A DNA stretch of 49,867 nt, taken from the NCBI GenBank assembly GCA_003963405.1, contig RXIY01000056.1:1-49867 (forward strand). Direction: 5' to 3'. The notes beneath the pieces were generated by a model. The model worked only from the letters and a program-made list of their open reading frames with translations, had not been told where the DNA came from and ran no database searches. A program made the translations under genes and the position numbers. Shown in pieces: positions 27,478 through 37,769 of this stretch (the stretch's first letter is position 1; each line of letters begins with the position of its first letter). This stretch comes from Hyphomicrobiales bacterium (GTDB taxonomy: Bacteria > Pseudomonadota > Alphaproteobacteria > Rhizobiales > Beijerinckiaceae).

Positions 27478-28002
27478 ATGGACTCGCTGGATCTCGATCA
27501 GGTCGTCGATGAAATCATCCCCAGAGGCGATCAAAACTCGAAAACCCTGCGTCCGGTCGATTTGGCTCTGCGCCAGTCCCTGAACGGCGTCGACGAAGCG
27601 GATGCGGCGCTTGCGCTCGTCTCCGAAGCGGCCGAGGCGATCCGCAAGCTGGAGGAGCAATCGGCTCAGGCCGTCGCCCGCGCGCACAACGCCGCCAATA
27701 CGGTGATGGAGAAGCTGGAGCGCACGGTGGCTCGCGCCGAGCGCGCCGAGTCGGCGCTGCGCCAGGCCGAGGCGGAGATCAACGAACTCACCGCCAACGC
27801 CATGCAGGCGCACAAGGATCTCGAGATGCTGCAATCCCTGCTCGCCTCCAGGGAAGCAGATCTCGCCGCGACCGAGCAGCGCGCCGCCTCCGCCGAGAAG
27901 CGCGCGGACGAAGCCAATGCAGCGATCCAGCGCATCGTCACGGCCATTCGCACCCAGCTTCCGGTCGCCGCCGGCCTGGGCGACGAGCAAGGCGCCGATT
28001 GA
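27478..28002 (+). CDS. Coiled-coil protein of unknown function
   Basis: 174 residues with GGAGG upstream. Residues 40-160 are a long alanine/glutamate-rich heptad pattern (for example EAIRKLEEQSAQAVARAH and AERAESALRQAEAEINEL), so the protein should be an extended parallel or antiparallel coiled coil. There is no signal peptide or membrane helix. No family is recognised. The next gene on the strand begins 71 bp later and encodes a membrane protein, so the two may be co-transcribed. Confidence 0.7.
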   Translation: MDSLDLDQVVDEIIPRGDQNSKTLRPVDLALRQSLNGVDEADAALALVSEAAEAIRKLEEQSAQAVARAHNAANTVMEKLERTVARAERAESALRQAEAEINELTANAMQAHKDLEMLQSLLASREADLAATEQRAASAEKRADEANAAIQRIVTAIRTQLPVAAGLGDEQGAD

Positions 28003-28073
28003 TCTCATGCCCTGCGCGCGGTCGATCGCCGCGCGCCAGTCCGGCGCAGGTCAGGCATGAATATCCAAGGCGC

Positions 28074-28559
28074 ATGAATATCCACGCCCCTTTCCGCGAC
28101 GACCGCGAGCACGAACGCACGTTTCACAAGATGCGCATTGCGGTGAGCGGCGGCGCGCTGTCGATCAGCGACAGCATCCTGCACGACATGGCGACGCTGG
28201 ACTCGAAAAGCGCGGCCCTGCTGCAATTTATCTCCGTCGTGCTCGCCGCGTTGACCTTTTCGCTCGGCCTGGTCGACGGCGGCGCCCCTTATGCGCATGT
28301 CATCAGGGTCGCCATATTCAGCTTCATGGGCGTTTTCGGCTTTGCGGCATGGGTCGATCTGCGCTGCCTCAAGGTGCTCGGCCCCGCGCGCACGCTCGGC
28401 GTGAGCTCATCCGACGAGTTCGAGAATTTGATGCTGACGGAGATTTCCGAGCGGCGGGAAAGATATTTCCTCTCGCTGCGCATCACGGAATCAGCCTTCA
28501 TTCTGCTCGCCGTCTTCACCGTTCTCTGGCTGCTCGTCGCGCGCGCACACTCGCTGTAG
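28074..28559 (+). CDS. Three-helix membrane protein, loosely PycTM/DUF5706-like
   Basis: 161 residues from ATG 28074 (AAGG upstream); GCATGAATATCCA occurs twice here, and the first ATG is out of frame. A cytoplasmic N-terminus leads into LDSKSAALLQFISVVLAAL (helix 1), VIRVAIFSFMGVFGFAAW (helix 2), an acidic/Arg-rich loop with EISERRERYFLSLR, and helix 3 to the C-terminus. The D-x-K-x-A-x-L-L entry into helix 1 and the charged entry into helix 3 recall the membrane module of Pycsar effectors, but no cyclase or nuclease is adjacent. The assignment is weak. It ends three bases from the convergent atpG. Confidence 0.55.
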   Translation: MNIHAPFRDDREHERTFHKMRIAVSGGALSISDSILHDMATLDSKSAALLQFISVVLAALTFSLGLVDGGAPYAHVIRVAIFSFMGVFGFAAWVDLRCLKVLGPARTLGVSSSDEFENLMLTEISERRERYFLSLRITESAFILLAVFTVLWLLVARAHSL

Positions 28560-28562
28560 TTG

Positions 28563-29390
28563 TCACGGGCGGGAAAGCTCGACGAGCTCCTCGGTAATCT
28601 GTTCCTGACGCAACCGGCGATGGCGCATGACGAGATCGTCGATCGTCTTGCGCACATTGCTGCGCGCGGCGGTCATCGCCATCATGCGCGCCATGTTCTC
28701 GGCGGCGAAGGAGAGCAGCGCCGCTTCGCAGAGCTCGGCGAAAATATATTCCTCCGCGAGCGTTGCGATCAGTTCCGCAGGCGGCAAATTGACGAGCGGC
28801 TTCGCCTCGCGCCCGGAGACGGGAAACCGGGTGAGGTCGAGGGGGATCAGCGGTCTTGCGACAATCTCGTCGGCGCCCGATGGCGACGGAGCGCCATGGA
28901 CGAGCGTGACGCGGACTGTTTCCGTTCCGGAGACGGTCGCGTAGAGCTTGCCGGCGATGCGCTCCGCAAGCAGCGGCGCGTCCGCGGCATGGGCGATCAT
29001 CGGCGCGGACCACGCCGCCTTCATGCCCAGTTCGTCGGCGCTGGCGAAACCCTTCTGCCCGACAATGTAGAGCGCCGACCGGGCGCCGGCGCGGCTCGCC
29101 GCGTCGAGCACGCGCCGGTCGAAGCCGCCCACGAAGCCCTGCTCGGCGCAGAAGGCAAGGACGATGTGGCGCGTCGCCGGAGCGCGGGCCGTCCGCTCGT
29201 CTGGCGCGAGGGCGAGCGCCACGCCGATGGTCTCGCCGAGCGCATGCGCATAGGCGCGCACGCCTTCGAGACTCTGCTGCGCCTCCCGGCTGCGCGCCGC
29301 CGCAAGGCCGCGCATGGCGGTGAACACCGTCTCGAGCTGGCGTGTGGCGGCGATGCGTGCGCGCACCTCGCCGAGGCGCTCGCCGCTCAT
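28563..29390 (-). CDS. atpG: N-ATPase gamma subunit
   Basis: 275 residues, ATG at 29390 overlapping the atpA stop (ATGA). The N-terminal helix [19 protein letters not shown] and the C-terminal helix [19 protein letters not shown] are the two coiled-coil halves of the rotor shaft; [19 protein letters not shown] corresponds to the conserved central strand (usually SDRGLCGG). It is the last gene of the nine-gene operon and couples rotation of the c ring to the alpha/beta hexamer. Divergence from housekeeping gamma is expected for the N-type branch. Confidence 0.9.
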   Translation of the reverse strand: MSGERLGEVRARIAATRQLETVFTAMRGLAAARSREAQQSLEGVRAYAHALGETIGVALALAPDERTARAPATRHIVLAFCAEQGFVGGFDRRVLDAASRAGARSALYIVGQKGFASADELGMKAAWSAPMIAHAADAPLLAERIAGKLYATVSGTETVRVTLVHGAPSPSGADEIVARPLIPLDLTRFPVSGREAKPLVNLPPAELIATLAEEYIFAELCEAALLSFAAENMARMMAMTAARSNVRKTIDDLVMRHRRLRQEQITEELVELSRP

Positions 29391-30946
29391 GACGCGGCTG
29401 CCTTCGCGGTCTTGACGCCGATTTCTGCGGCGATCGAGGCGACGAGCCCGACCAGCGTCTCGCGCGTCGCGTCGTCGAGCGGCGCGCCGGTCTCGCAAGC
29501 GGCGGCGACGCCCGGCGCGGCGCTGTCGATGCGGGGGCCGAGTCTGTCCCGCAGTAAGGCGATGTCGCCGGGCGGGAGCGCATCGAGCGCGCCGGCTTCG
29601 AGCGCGGCGAGCAGCGCGACCTGATCCACGACCCTGAGCAGGGCGAAACGCGGCTGATCGAGCAGCGCGCGAATACGCTGGCCGCGAAGGATATCGCCTT
29701 GCACGCGCCCTGTGGACATGCCGCCGAAGCGGCTGAACATCTCGAGCTCGAGAAATTGCGAATATTGCAGGCGCAGGCGTCCCGCGACCTGCCGCAACGC
29801 CTCGGGCTGCGCCTTGCCGCCGACGCGGCTGACGCTCAGCCCGACATCGACGGCGGGGCGCTGGTTCGCGGCGAAGAGGCGAGAGTCGAGAACGATCTGG
29901 CCGTCGGTGATGGAAATGAGATTGGTCGGGATATAGGCGGAGAGGTTTCCGGCGTCCGTCTCGGCAATGGGCAGCGCCGTGAGGGAGCCGCCGCCCCTGG
30001 CCTGAGACAATTTCGCGGCGCGCTCCAGCAGCCGCGCATGCAGATAGAAAATATCGCCGGGATAGGCCTCGCGGCCCGGCGGCTCGCGGGTGAGCAGCGC
30101 CAACTCCCGATGCGTCGCGGCGTGCTTCGTCAGATCGTCAATGACGACGAGCGCATGGAGCCCACGATCGCGGAAATATTCCGCCATCGTGAATCCCGCG
30201 AAGGGCGCGATCCATTGCAGGCCGGGCGGGCTCGAAGCCGCCGCGACGACGAAGATCGTGCGCTCCGGCGCGCCGCGCGCCCGCACGGCCTCGATGACGC
30301 GCTCGACCGAGGTCGCCCGCTGGCCGATGGCCACATAGACGCAGATCATGTCGGAGCGCTTCTGATTGAGCATGGCGTCGACGGCGATCGAGGTCTTGCC
30401 CGTGGCGCGATCGCCGAGAATGAGCTCGCGCTGGCCCCGGCCGATCGAGAACATGGAATCGATGACGAGAAGGCCGGTCAGCGCCGGCGCGCTGACGAGG
30501 TCGCGGTCGATGATGCTCGGCGCCTCGCGCTCGACGGGGTGAAACGCGTCCGCGACGACCGGACCGAGGTCGTCGAGCGGGCGCCCGAGCGGGTCGATCA
30601 CCCGGCCGAGCAGACCGGGACCGACCGGGGCGCTCGCCGTCTCGCCGGAGCAGAAGACCCGTGCGCCCGCCTCGATCGACGCGCCGTCGTCGAGCAGAAC
30701 GACGCTGATCGCGTCGGCGTCGAGCACGGTGGCGAAGCCGAGACGGCCGCCCTCGAAACGCAAGAGCTCGTTCAACCGCGCCTGCGGCAGGCCGGAAACC
30801 CGCGCGACGCCATCGGCGAAGCTTTCGACGCGGCCGACCTCCTGCAGGGTCGGGCCGAGCGCCGCTTGCGCGACGCGGCCGCGCTGGCGTTCGAGCCACG
30901 CCCCCCAGGGGTCGGCAAGATCAGGGCGCGGGTCTTTGTTGTTCAT
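29387..30946 (-). CDS. atpA: N-ATPase alpha subunit
   Basis: 519 residues from ATG 30946 with GGGAGG upstream, starting 26 bp inside the end of atpF. The P-loop GDRATGKT is at 178-185, and [13 protein letters not shown] just before it and [13 protein letters not shown] later are the conserved alpha-subunit segments. The C-terminal end ([12 protein letters not shown]) is short. It forms the noncatalytic nucleotide sites of the head and pairs with AtpD. Together with its position between atpF and atpG and without atpH nearby, it belongs to the second, N-type ATPase. Confidence 0.93.
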   Translation of the reverse strand: MNNKDPRPDLADPWGAWLERQRGRVAQAALGPTLQEVGRVESFADGVARVSGLPQARLNELLRFEGGRLGFATVLDADAISVVLLDDGASIEAGARVFCSGETASAPVGPGLLGRVIDPLGRPLDDLGPVVADAFHPVEREAPSIIDRDLVSAPALTGLLVIDSMFSIGRGQRELILGDRATGKTSIAVDAMLNQKRSDMICVYVAIGQRATSVERVIEAVRARGAPERTIFVVAAASSPPGLQWIAPFAGFTMAEYFRDRGLHALVVIDDLTKHAATHRELALLTREPPGREAYPGDIFYLHARLLERAAKLSQARGGGSLTALPIAETDAGNLSAYIPTNLISITDGQIVLDSRLFAANQRPAVDVGLSVSRVGGKAQPEALRQVAGRLRLQYSQFLELEMFSRFGGMSTGRVQGDILRGQRIRALLDQPRFALLRVVDQVALLAALEAGALDALPPGDIALLRDRLGPRIDSAAPGVAAACETGAPLDDATRETLVGLVASIAAEIGVKTAKAAAS

Positions 30947-31682
30947 CCGCCTCCCGCTCCTGCACCGCCGCCGCAATGCGCGCGAGATCCGCGCGCAGGC
31001 TGTTGCGGATCGCCACATGGGCGTTTTCGAGTTCGAGGCCCGCGATCACCTCCGGGTCGATCTCGACGACGAAGTCGAGGGGCCGGCCGAAGGCGCGCGC
31101 CAAGGCGCCGCGACATTCGGCGTCCTCCTGCGCCGTGAGCGCCCTCGGCGCCTTCAGCCGCACGGGGCCGTCGCCGTCGAAATCGGCTTTCGTCTCGGGC
31201 GCGGCGGCGCCTGCCGCGCCGGCAAGGCCCTCGATGAACCCAGCGACCTGCGCGGAGGCAGGAAGGCGCTGCGCCAGCCGCCTCGAAATAACGACGGCGA
31301 GCGCGCTCGCGCCGGCCATCCGGGCCTCCCGCTCCAGCCGCGTCTCACGCTCCAAGTCCGCTCGTGCGCCCTCTCGCAGGCGCTCGGCCTCGGCCTGCGC
31401 GCCGGCGAGCAGGGCGTCTTTCTGTTTTTGCGCCTCGGCCACGACCGCAGCCAGAGCGGCGGCGCGTTTGTCGGCGAGGTCCGAAAGCGCCTGCCGCGCG
31501 TCGCTCTCGCGCGCCAGCGCCGCCGCTTTGGCGGCCTCGGCTTCTTCGAGCAAATGCGCGGCAGCGGCCTTTCGCTCGGCGATCATGTCGGCGACCGGTT
31601 TGAACAGGACGCGGCTCAACAGCCAGATCAGGACGAGCGCATTGATGGTCTGCAGCGCGAGCGTCCACCAGTCGATGCGCAT
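30921..31682 (-). CDS. atpF: N-ATPase b subunit with delta-like C-terminal domain
   Basis: 253 residues, much longer than the usual 160. A single membrane helix ([21 protein letters not shown]) leads into a long Ala/Glu/Arg-rich stalk (35-140) as in standard b. The last 70 residues, with [18 protein letters not shown] then [18 protein letters not shown] and [11 protein letters not shown], look like the C-terminal domain of the delta subunit (usually VDPxLIGGxxxxxG...GSVRxxLxxL). As no atpH gene is in the operon, this fusion probably replaces delta and ties the stalk to the head. Confidence 0.88.
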   Translation of the reverse strand: MRIDWWTLALQTINALVLIWLLSRVLFKPVADMIAERKAAAAHLLEEAEAAKAAALARESDARQALSDLADKRAAALAAVVAEAQKQKDALLAGAQAEAERLREGARADLERETRLEREARMAGASALAVVISRRLAQRLPASAQVAGFIEGLAGAAGAAAPETKADFDGDGPVRLKAPRALTAQEDAECRGALARAFGRPLDFVVEIDPEVIAGLELENAHVAIRNSLRADLARIAAAVQEREADEQQRPAP

Positions 31683-31691
31683 GGCGCGCGC

Positions 31692-31937
31692 CTATTTCAC
31701 GAAGGGATTGGCAAAGAGCAGCAGCAGCGCGACGACGAGGCAATAGATCGCCATGGTCTCGATCATCGCGAGGCCGACGAACAGCGTGCGCGACAAAACG
31801 CCCGCCGCCTCGGGCTGACGCGCAATCGCCTCCATCGCCGCCGCCACTGCGCGCCCTTCCGCCAGCGCCGGCCCGATGGCGCCGAAGGAAACCGCGATGG
31901 CCGCCGCGAGCACGCTGATATTCTCAATCTGGTCCAT
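31692..31937 (-). CDS. atpE: N-ATPase c subunit (ion-binding rotor)
   Basis: 81 residues, ATG 31937 behind GGGAGCGGG. A two-helix hairpin with the conserved loop ARQPEA. Helix 2 carries the ion carboxylate Glu60 in MIETMAIY. Helix 1 carries Glu27 at the position of the sodium ligand Gln32 of Ilyobacter, and Thr61 and Tyr65 match Ser66 and Tyr70 there. The two-carboxylate pattern is typical of N-type rotors. These were first predicted to bind sodium, but the Burkholderia pseudomallei ring was measured as proton-specific. It overlaps the end of atpB by 14 bp. Confidence 0.93.
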   Translation of the reverse strand: MDQIENISVLAAAIAVSFGAIGPALAEGRAVAAAMEAIARQPEAAGVLSRTLFVGLAMIETMAIYCLVVALLLLFANPFVK

Positions 31938-32637
31938 GTCCCGCTCCCGCAGACGCATTCTCGGGCCTGGCCGCCTCGTCGGGCGCAATGGCCGCCGCCG
32001 TGAAAACCATCGCCAAAACCGTAAAGATATAGGCCTGCACCGCCCCCGTCAGCAGATCGAGCGCCATCAGCGGAATGGGCACGAGAAGCCCCGCGAGCGA
32101 CAGCACGATGCCCACGACGAAGACGCCGCTCATGACATTGCCGAAGAGGCGCACGATCAGGGAAAAGGTGCGCGTGATCTGCTCCACGAGATTGAGCGGA
32201 GCCATGAAGAGGCTCGGCTCGGCGAAAGTCTTGAGATAGCCGAGCGGCCCCTGGGTTCTGAGTCCGTGGTAGATCGTCGCCGCGAAGACGACGAGCGCGA
32301 GGGCGGCGTCGGTTTCGAGCCGCGCCGTCGGCGGCTCGACGCCGGGGATGAGCGCCGACCAGTTGGCGAAGAGGATGAAGAGGAAAATCCCGCCAAAGAG
32401 CGCGCGATAGGGCGCCGGATCGACGCGCATCGTGTCGCGCGCGAGCGAATCGAGCATGTCGACGACAAGCTCGGCCGCCGCCTGCATGGCGCCGGGCCTG
32501 AGCGCGAGGCGTCGCGTCGCGAGGATGCTCGCGATAACGAGAAAGCCCATGATCCCCCAGCTCGTCGCGACGGGCGTCGAGATGGGGATGGGGCCAAGAT
32601 GGAAAGCCGTGCCGACGTGAAGCGGCGAGCGGATCAT
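31924..32637 (-). CDS. atpB: N-ATPase a subunit
   Basis: 237 residues, ATG 32637 overlapping the atpR stop (ATGA). Five to six membrane helices are seen. The half-channel motifs include [21 protein letters not shown] after helix 2 and the essential Arg in [13 protein letters not shown]; the closing [14 protein letters not shown] is also conserved. It forms the ion path to the c ring. The short C-terminal tail after the last helix is Ala/Glu-rich and unusual but not conserved. Confidence 0.93.
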   Translation of the reverse strand: MIRSPLHVGTAFHLGPIPISTPVATSWGIMGFLVIASILATRRLALRPGAMQAAAELVVDMLDSLARDTMRVDPAPYRALFGGIFLFILFANWSALIPGVEPPTARLETDAALALVVFAATIYHGLRTQGPLGYLKTFAEPSLFMAPLNLVEQITRTFSLIVRLFGNVMSGVFVVGIVLSLAGLLVPIPLMALDLLTGAVQAYIFTVLAMVFTAAAIAPDEAARPENASAGAGHGPD

Positions 32638-32918
32638 GGCGCGCCCCCCAGACGGCGCAGCGCCACGCGCCTCGCCACGAGCAGTCCCGCCGCGCCCGCA
32701 AGGAGAGCGAGGGCGCCAAATTTGGCGAGGCCGAAAAAGGCGCCGGCGAGCAGCGCGAAGCGCGTCAGGAAAAGAATCAGGGCGGTCGCCGCCGAGCCCT
32801 TGTCGATCAACGCGACATTCCACCAGAGCGCCGTGAAATAGGCGTAGCCGAGCAGCGCCCCCGCGAGGGCGCCGGCGGAAAATTGCAGCGCGAGGGACGG
32901 AAAGGTCGACAGGGTCAT
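32634..32918 (-). CDS. atpR: N-ATPase accessory membrane protein AtpR
   Basis: 94 residues with three hydrophobic segments (about 10-30, 45-66 and 68-84). ATG 32918 overlaps the atpQ stop and its own stop overlaps the atpB start, both as ATGA. Its position between atpQ and atpB is diagnostic of N-ATPase operons. The segment ALWWNVALIDKGSAATAL between helices is its most distinctive part. The protein is specific to this ATPase type and is thought to assist membrane-sector assembly or ion binding; its biochemical role is not established. Confidence 0.85.
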   Translation of the reverse strand: MTLSTFPSLALQFSAGALAGALLGYAYFTALWWNVALIDKGSAATALILFLTRFALLAGAFFGLAKFGALALLAGAAGLLVARRVALRRLGGAP

Positions 32919-33202
32919 TGGCGGGACATCCATTTCCACGCGAGCCACAGGCCGAGCGTCGCGCCGAGCATGACGAGCGGCGCCGAGAAGAAGACCCCGG
33001 AATGCATCGTCTTGTCGAGCCAGCGGCCGGCGGCGAGGCCAAGCAGCGCCGGGATGACGATGGTCCATCCGAGCACGCCGATCTGTCCGAGCCGCCGCCC
33101 GAGCGAGGGTTCCGGGTCGCGATCCCCCTCGCGTGCGCGCGCCGCGGCCTTGCGCGCGGCCTCGGCGAGCCGCTCTCCCGCTTGCGTTTCCCGCCGCGTC
33201 AT
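32915..33202 (-). CDS. atpQ: N-ATPase AtpI-like protein AtpQ
   Basis: 95 residues, ATG 33202 overlapping the atpC stop. A charged N-terminal third (RRETQAGERLAEAARKAAAR) is followed by two helices with the AtpI pattern: LGWTIVIPALLGLAAGRWLD and a second helix ending WLAWKWM. AtpI-like proteins help assemble the c ring or import Mg ions in F-ATPases; by analogy AtpQ should do this here. It is the third gene of the operon. Confidence 0.86.
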   Translation of the reverse strand: MTRRETQAGERLAEAARKAAARAREGDRDPEPSLGRRLGQIGVLGWTIVIPALLGLAAGRWLDKTMHSGVFFSAPLVMLGATLGLWLAWKWMSRQ

Positions 33203-33654
33203 TCGGCGTCTCCCTCGCCGTCGCTCATCAGGATCGATTCCGAGAGGCCGGCGGGACGAAGGTAGCGCACGAGCTGGCGCACCGCATAGGCGTGCAGGCG
33301 CGTCTGCTCGACGCGGGCGCGGCTTTCGCCGGCCGCGCGGGCGGCGGCCGCGGCGCGCACCTCGGCCTCGAGCTTGGCGAGATCGTCGCCCAGCACGCCA
33401 TGCCGGCAGGCGACTCGCACCGTCGCGCCGCCGCGCACCGTCATGACGCCGCCGCGCACCGCGCAATAATGCTGTCGGTCGTCCGCGCCGCGCCACCTCA
33501 GCACGTGATCCGAGAGGGCCGTAACGAATTCGGCATGGCCCGGCAGAACGCCGAAGCCGCCGCTGGCGTCCTCGGCGCGAATCGATGTTGCGTCGGCGAT
33601 ATCGACGAGGAGCGCCGTGGGCGTCGAGATGATCAGCCTCAATCCCTGGCTCAT
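33199..33654 (-). CDS. atpC: N-ATPase epsilon subunit
   Basis: 151 residues from ATG 33654, 13 bp after atpD. The N-terminal beta-sandwich is clear (LRLIISTPTALLVDIADAT, EDASGGFGVLPGHAEFVTAL, YCAVRGGVMTVRGG), followed by a helical C-terminal part (LAKLEAEVRAAAAARAAG). Epsilon couples gamma to the rotor and may inhibit ATP hydrolysis. Placement of atpC directly after atpD at the front of the operon is characteristic of the N-type. Confidence 0.92.
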   Translation of the reverse strand: MSQGLRLIISTPTALLVDIADATSIRAEDASGGFGVLPGHAEFVTALSDHVLRWRGADDRQHYCAVRGGVMTVRGGATVRVACRHGVLGDDLAKLEAEVRAAAAARAAGESRARVEQTRLHAYAVRQLVRYLRPAGLSESILMSDGEGDAE

Positions 33655-33667
33655 CGACCCGCTCCTG

Positions 33668-35161
<1,494 letters not shown>

Positions 35162-35205
35162 TCAGATCCGAGTTTCTTTCCAGTGGGGCGCAATCCGGAC
35201 GGACC

Positions 35206-36483
35206 TCATCCGAACGCCTGCGCAATGTCGGCGACAAGATCGTCGGGATGTTCGATGCCGATCGACATGCGCACGAGCGCCGGGGTAATGCCGATTTCGC
35301 GCCGCGCCTCTTCGCTCAGGCCGGAATGCACCGTCGTCGTCGGATGGCAGATGAGGGATTCGGTACCGCCGAGGCTGACCGCAAGCTTGAAGATTTGCAG
35401 CCGGTTGAGGAAGTCGAAGGCTTCCGCCTGTCCGCCCACGACCTCGAAGGAGAAGGTCGATCCCGCGGACCGCGATTGGCGCGCCATCAGCTGGCGGGCG
35501 GGATGGTCGCTCGCAAGCAGCGGCGGGTAATGTACGCTGGCGACCTTCGGATGTTCCGACAGGAACCGCGCCACGATCGCCGCATTGCTCGCGGCCCTCT
35601 CCATGCGCAGAGACAGCGTCTCGAGCGAGCGCGTGAGCATCCAGCAGGAATGCGGATCGAGTTGCGTGCCGATCGCGCTGCGCATGGTGCGCACGGGTTT
35701 GAGGTCGGCCGCCGAGCCGAGGATGGCGCCGCCGATCAAGTCGCTATGGCCGCCGACATATTTCGTGAGCGAATAGAGCGACAGATCGGCGCCATGGGCG
35801 AGCGGCGACTGAAAGACGGGTCCGAGCAGCGTATTGTCGCAGCAGACGATGGGCCGCGCTCCCTGGCGCGCGCCGATTTCTTCGGCGATGCGCCGCACGA
35901 GGGCGATGTCGACGAGGCTGTTCATCGGGTTGGACGGCGTCTCGATGAAAATCATCGCGATGCGGCCTTCGTCGCCTGCGCGCGCGGCGGCGGCGCGGAT
36001 GTTTTCGGCATCGAGTCCATTGGTGAAGCCGACGCCTTTGACGCCGAGCGGCGCAAGCGTCTTGTCGATCAGAACCTCGGTGCCGCCGTAAAGCGGCCGG
36101 CTGTGCAGCACCATTTCGCCCGGCCGCACATAAGCGAGCATCGTCGTGGCGATCGCCGCCATGCCGGATGCGAAGACGAGCCCGGCCTCGGCCTTCTCGT
36201 GAATGGCGAGGCGATCCTCGACGATCTCGAGATTTGGATGGTTGAAGCGCGAATAGACGAGCCCCGGCGGCGCATCGACGGGCATTGGCTGCCGTCCGGC
36301 CATGTAATCGAAGAAGTCGCGGCCCTGCTCGGCGGTCTTGAACACGAATGTCGAGGTGAGGAAAACCGGCGGCTTGACGGACCCCTCCGAAAGGCTCGGG
36401 TCATAGCCATAGCTGAGCATCAGCGTTTCCGCCTGCAGCTCACGCCCGCCGATTTTCGATTTGTGGTAACGCGAGGCGCCCAT
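35206..36483 (-). CDS. Cystathionine gamma-synthase / methionine gamma-lyase family PLP enzyme
   Basis: 425 residues, PLP fold type I. The Schiff-base Lys241 is in [16 protein letters not shown]; the cofactor phosphate site includes [23 protein letters not shown] contains the Asp that binds the pyridine nitrogen; and [16 protein letters not shown] is the substrate-carboxylate region. Length is slightly above the usual 390-400, with an N-terminal [18 protein letters not shown] stretch seen in the alphaproteobacterial subgroup. It acts in transsulfuration or methionine breakdown; which reaction cannot be decided from motifs. It is on the same strand just ahead of the ATPase operon. Confidence 0.87.
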   Translation of the reverse strand: MGASRYHKSKIGGRELQAETLMLSYGYDPSLSEGSVKPPVFLTSTFVFKTAEQGRDFFDYMAGRQPMPVDAPPGLVYSRFNHPNLEIVEDRLAIHEKAEAGLVFASGMAAIATTMLAYVRPGEMVLHSRPLYGGTEVLIDKTLAPLGVKGVGFTNGLDAENIRAAAARAGDEGRIAMIFIETPSNPMNSLVDIALVRRIAEEIGARQGARPIVCCDNTLLGPVFQSPLAHGADLSLYSLTKYVGGHSDLIGGAILGSAADLKPVRTMRSAIGTQLDPHSCWMLTRSLETLSLRMERAASNAAIVARFLSEHPKVASVHYPPLLASDHPARQLMARQSRSAGSTFSFEVVGGQAEAFDFLNRLQIFKLAVSLGGTESLICHPTTTVHSGLSEEARREIGITPALVRMSIGIEHPDDLVADIAQAFG

Positions 36484-36673
36484 ATCCGGTCCTTTCCGGC
36501 TGGAGGTCTGTCTGCTTTATGAAAGCTAAATAGCGCCGGGCGCGGCAAGGTCTTTCCATCGAAGGGCCCGGCCTGGGCTTGGACTTGTCCGCGTTGCTGA
36601 ATTGGGGCAGTTTCCGGCCGATTTCAAAAAGCTGTCCCGCGTGGCGCGGATGGCGCCTGGGGACAAGGTCAAG

Positions 36674-37765
36674 ATGCAGAAAACTATTTCGCCGGGCGTG
36701 AAGATCGCGGCCTTCATTTTCAGCGCGGCCTTGTTCGGCGCCGCCGTCGTCGGCCTGGATGTGGCGATCTCGCGTCTTTCGCCGACCGGAGTAAACGAGC
36801 TCGATCCGAAGCTCGGCTGGCGACTGAAAAAGAACCTCGTCTATCACAGGGAAAAAACCGCGCTGAGCGGCCGAAAATTCGACGTGACGCTCACGACCGA
36901 CGCCCACGGCGCGCGCACCTTCGGCGCGAACCGCGACGCCCCGGTGAAAATCCTCGTCCTGGGGGACTCCTATACGGGAGAGCCTTACGCTTCCGACGAT
37001 CAGATGTGGTACGCGGCCTTTGTCCGTCGTCTCGCCGCGCTGACCAACCGGCCGCAGGAGGATTTTTACGTCGTCGCGGCGGCGTCGGGGGGCTACGGCA
37101 CGCTGCAAAGCCTCATGCTGGCGGAGGAGGTCAAGGCGTTCTACACGCCGACCCTCCTCGTGCATCAGTTCTGCGACAATGATTTCGCCAACAACAGTTT
37201 CGAGCTCGAACATAAATCCGTCGTGTTGAACCAGTGGATGCTCAGGCCCTATCTCGCCAGGGATCGGCAGACGGTCATTTTCCACGAGGGGACGCTGGCG
37301 CGGCTTTATCGCTCGATGCTCTTTCGCTCCTCGCTCTTCGGGCTCTTCGACAGAGCCTTGCAGGTTTCCCTGTCCAACCATTACGGCGGCTATCTCATGA
37401 TCTCGCAGAAGGACAAGGACGCCTATCTGAAAGAGGTGAGAGCCACGACCTACGATCCCGAGGCGATCGATCTGACGCGCTTTCTTCTCGCCAAAATCCG
37501 CAAGGATTTCGATGCGATTCCGGCTGTGCTGGTCGATTGTCCCATTGAACAGTCCTCCTTCAACCGCATCTGGGTCGACGCCGCGAAGGACGCTGGCTTC
37601 ACGCCGATTACGGCGCCGTCCGATTATCTCGTCGAGGCGAAGATGCGTGGCGAAAGCGACCTCTTCGGCGCCGATGGCGCGCATCTCTCGGAGCGCGGCA
37701 ACGAGGTCATGGGACGCATTCTGGCGGAGCAGGTCAAAGAGCTGGGCGTGATGGGGGGCAAGTAA
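36674..37765 (+). CDS. Membrane-anchored SGNH/GDSL hydrolase
   Basis: 363 residues from ATG 36674 (AAGG nearby); ATGs at 36602 and 36650 are alternatives with less support. One N-terminal membrane helix (VKIAAFIFSAALFGAAVVGL) anchors a periplasmic hydrolase domain: nucleophile Ser99 in LVLGDSYTGE, an oxyanion-type Gly in AASGGYGTLQSL, Asn in CDNDFANNS, and the closing DGAHLSERGN with Asp/His. The subgroup is similar to polysaccharide O-acetyl hydrolases or transferases (inference). It converges on the phosphatase gene with a four-base gap. Confidence 0.78.
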   Translation: MQKTISPGVKIAAFIFSAALFGAAVVGLDVAISRLSPTGVNELDPKLGWRLKKNLVYHREKTALSGRKFDVTLTTDAHGARTFGANRDAPVKILVLGDSYTGEPYASDDQMWYAAFVRRLAALTNRPQEDFYVVAAASGGYGTLQSLMLAEEVKAFYTPTLLVHQFCDNDFANNSFELEHKSVVLNQWMLRPYLARDRQTVIFHEGTLARLYRSMLFRSSLFGLFDRALQVSLSNHYGGYLMISQKDKDAYLKEVRATTYDPEAIDLTRFLLAKIRKDFDAIPAVLVDCPIEQSSFNRIWVDAAKDAGFTPITAPSDYLVEAKMRGESDLFGADGAHLSERGNEVMGRILAEQVKELGVMGGK

Positions 37766-37769
37766 AAGC

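Noticed and set aside
28074-28559. A full Pycsar defence system
   Set aside because: There is no nucleotide cyclase gene beside the membrane protein, and the match to the effector is loose.
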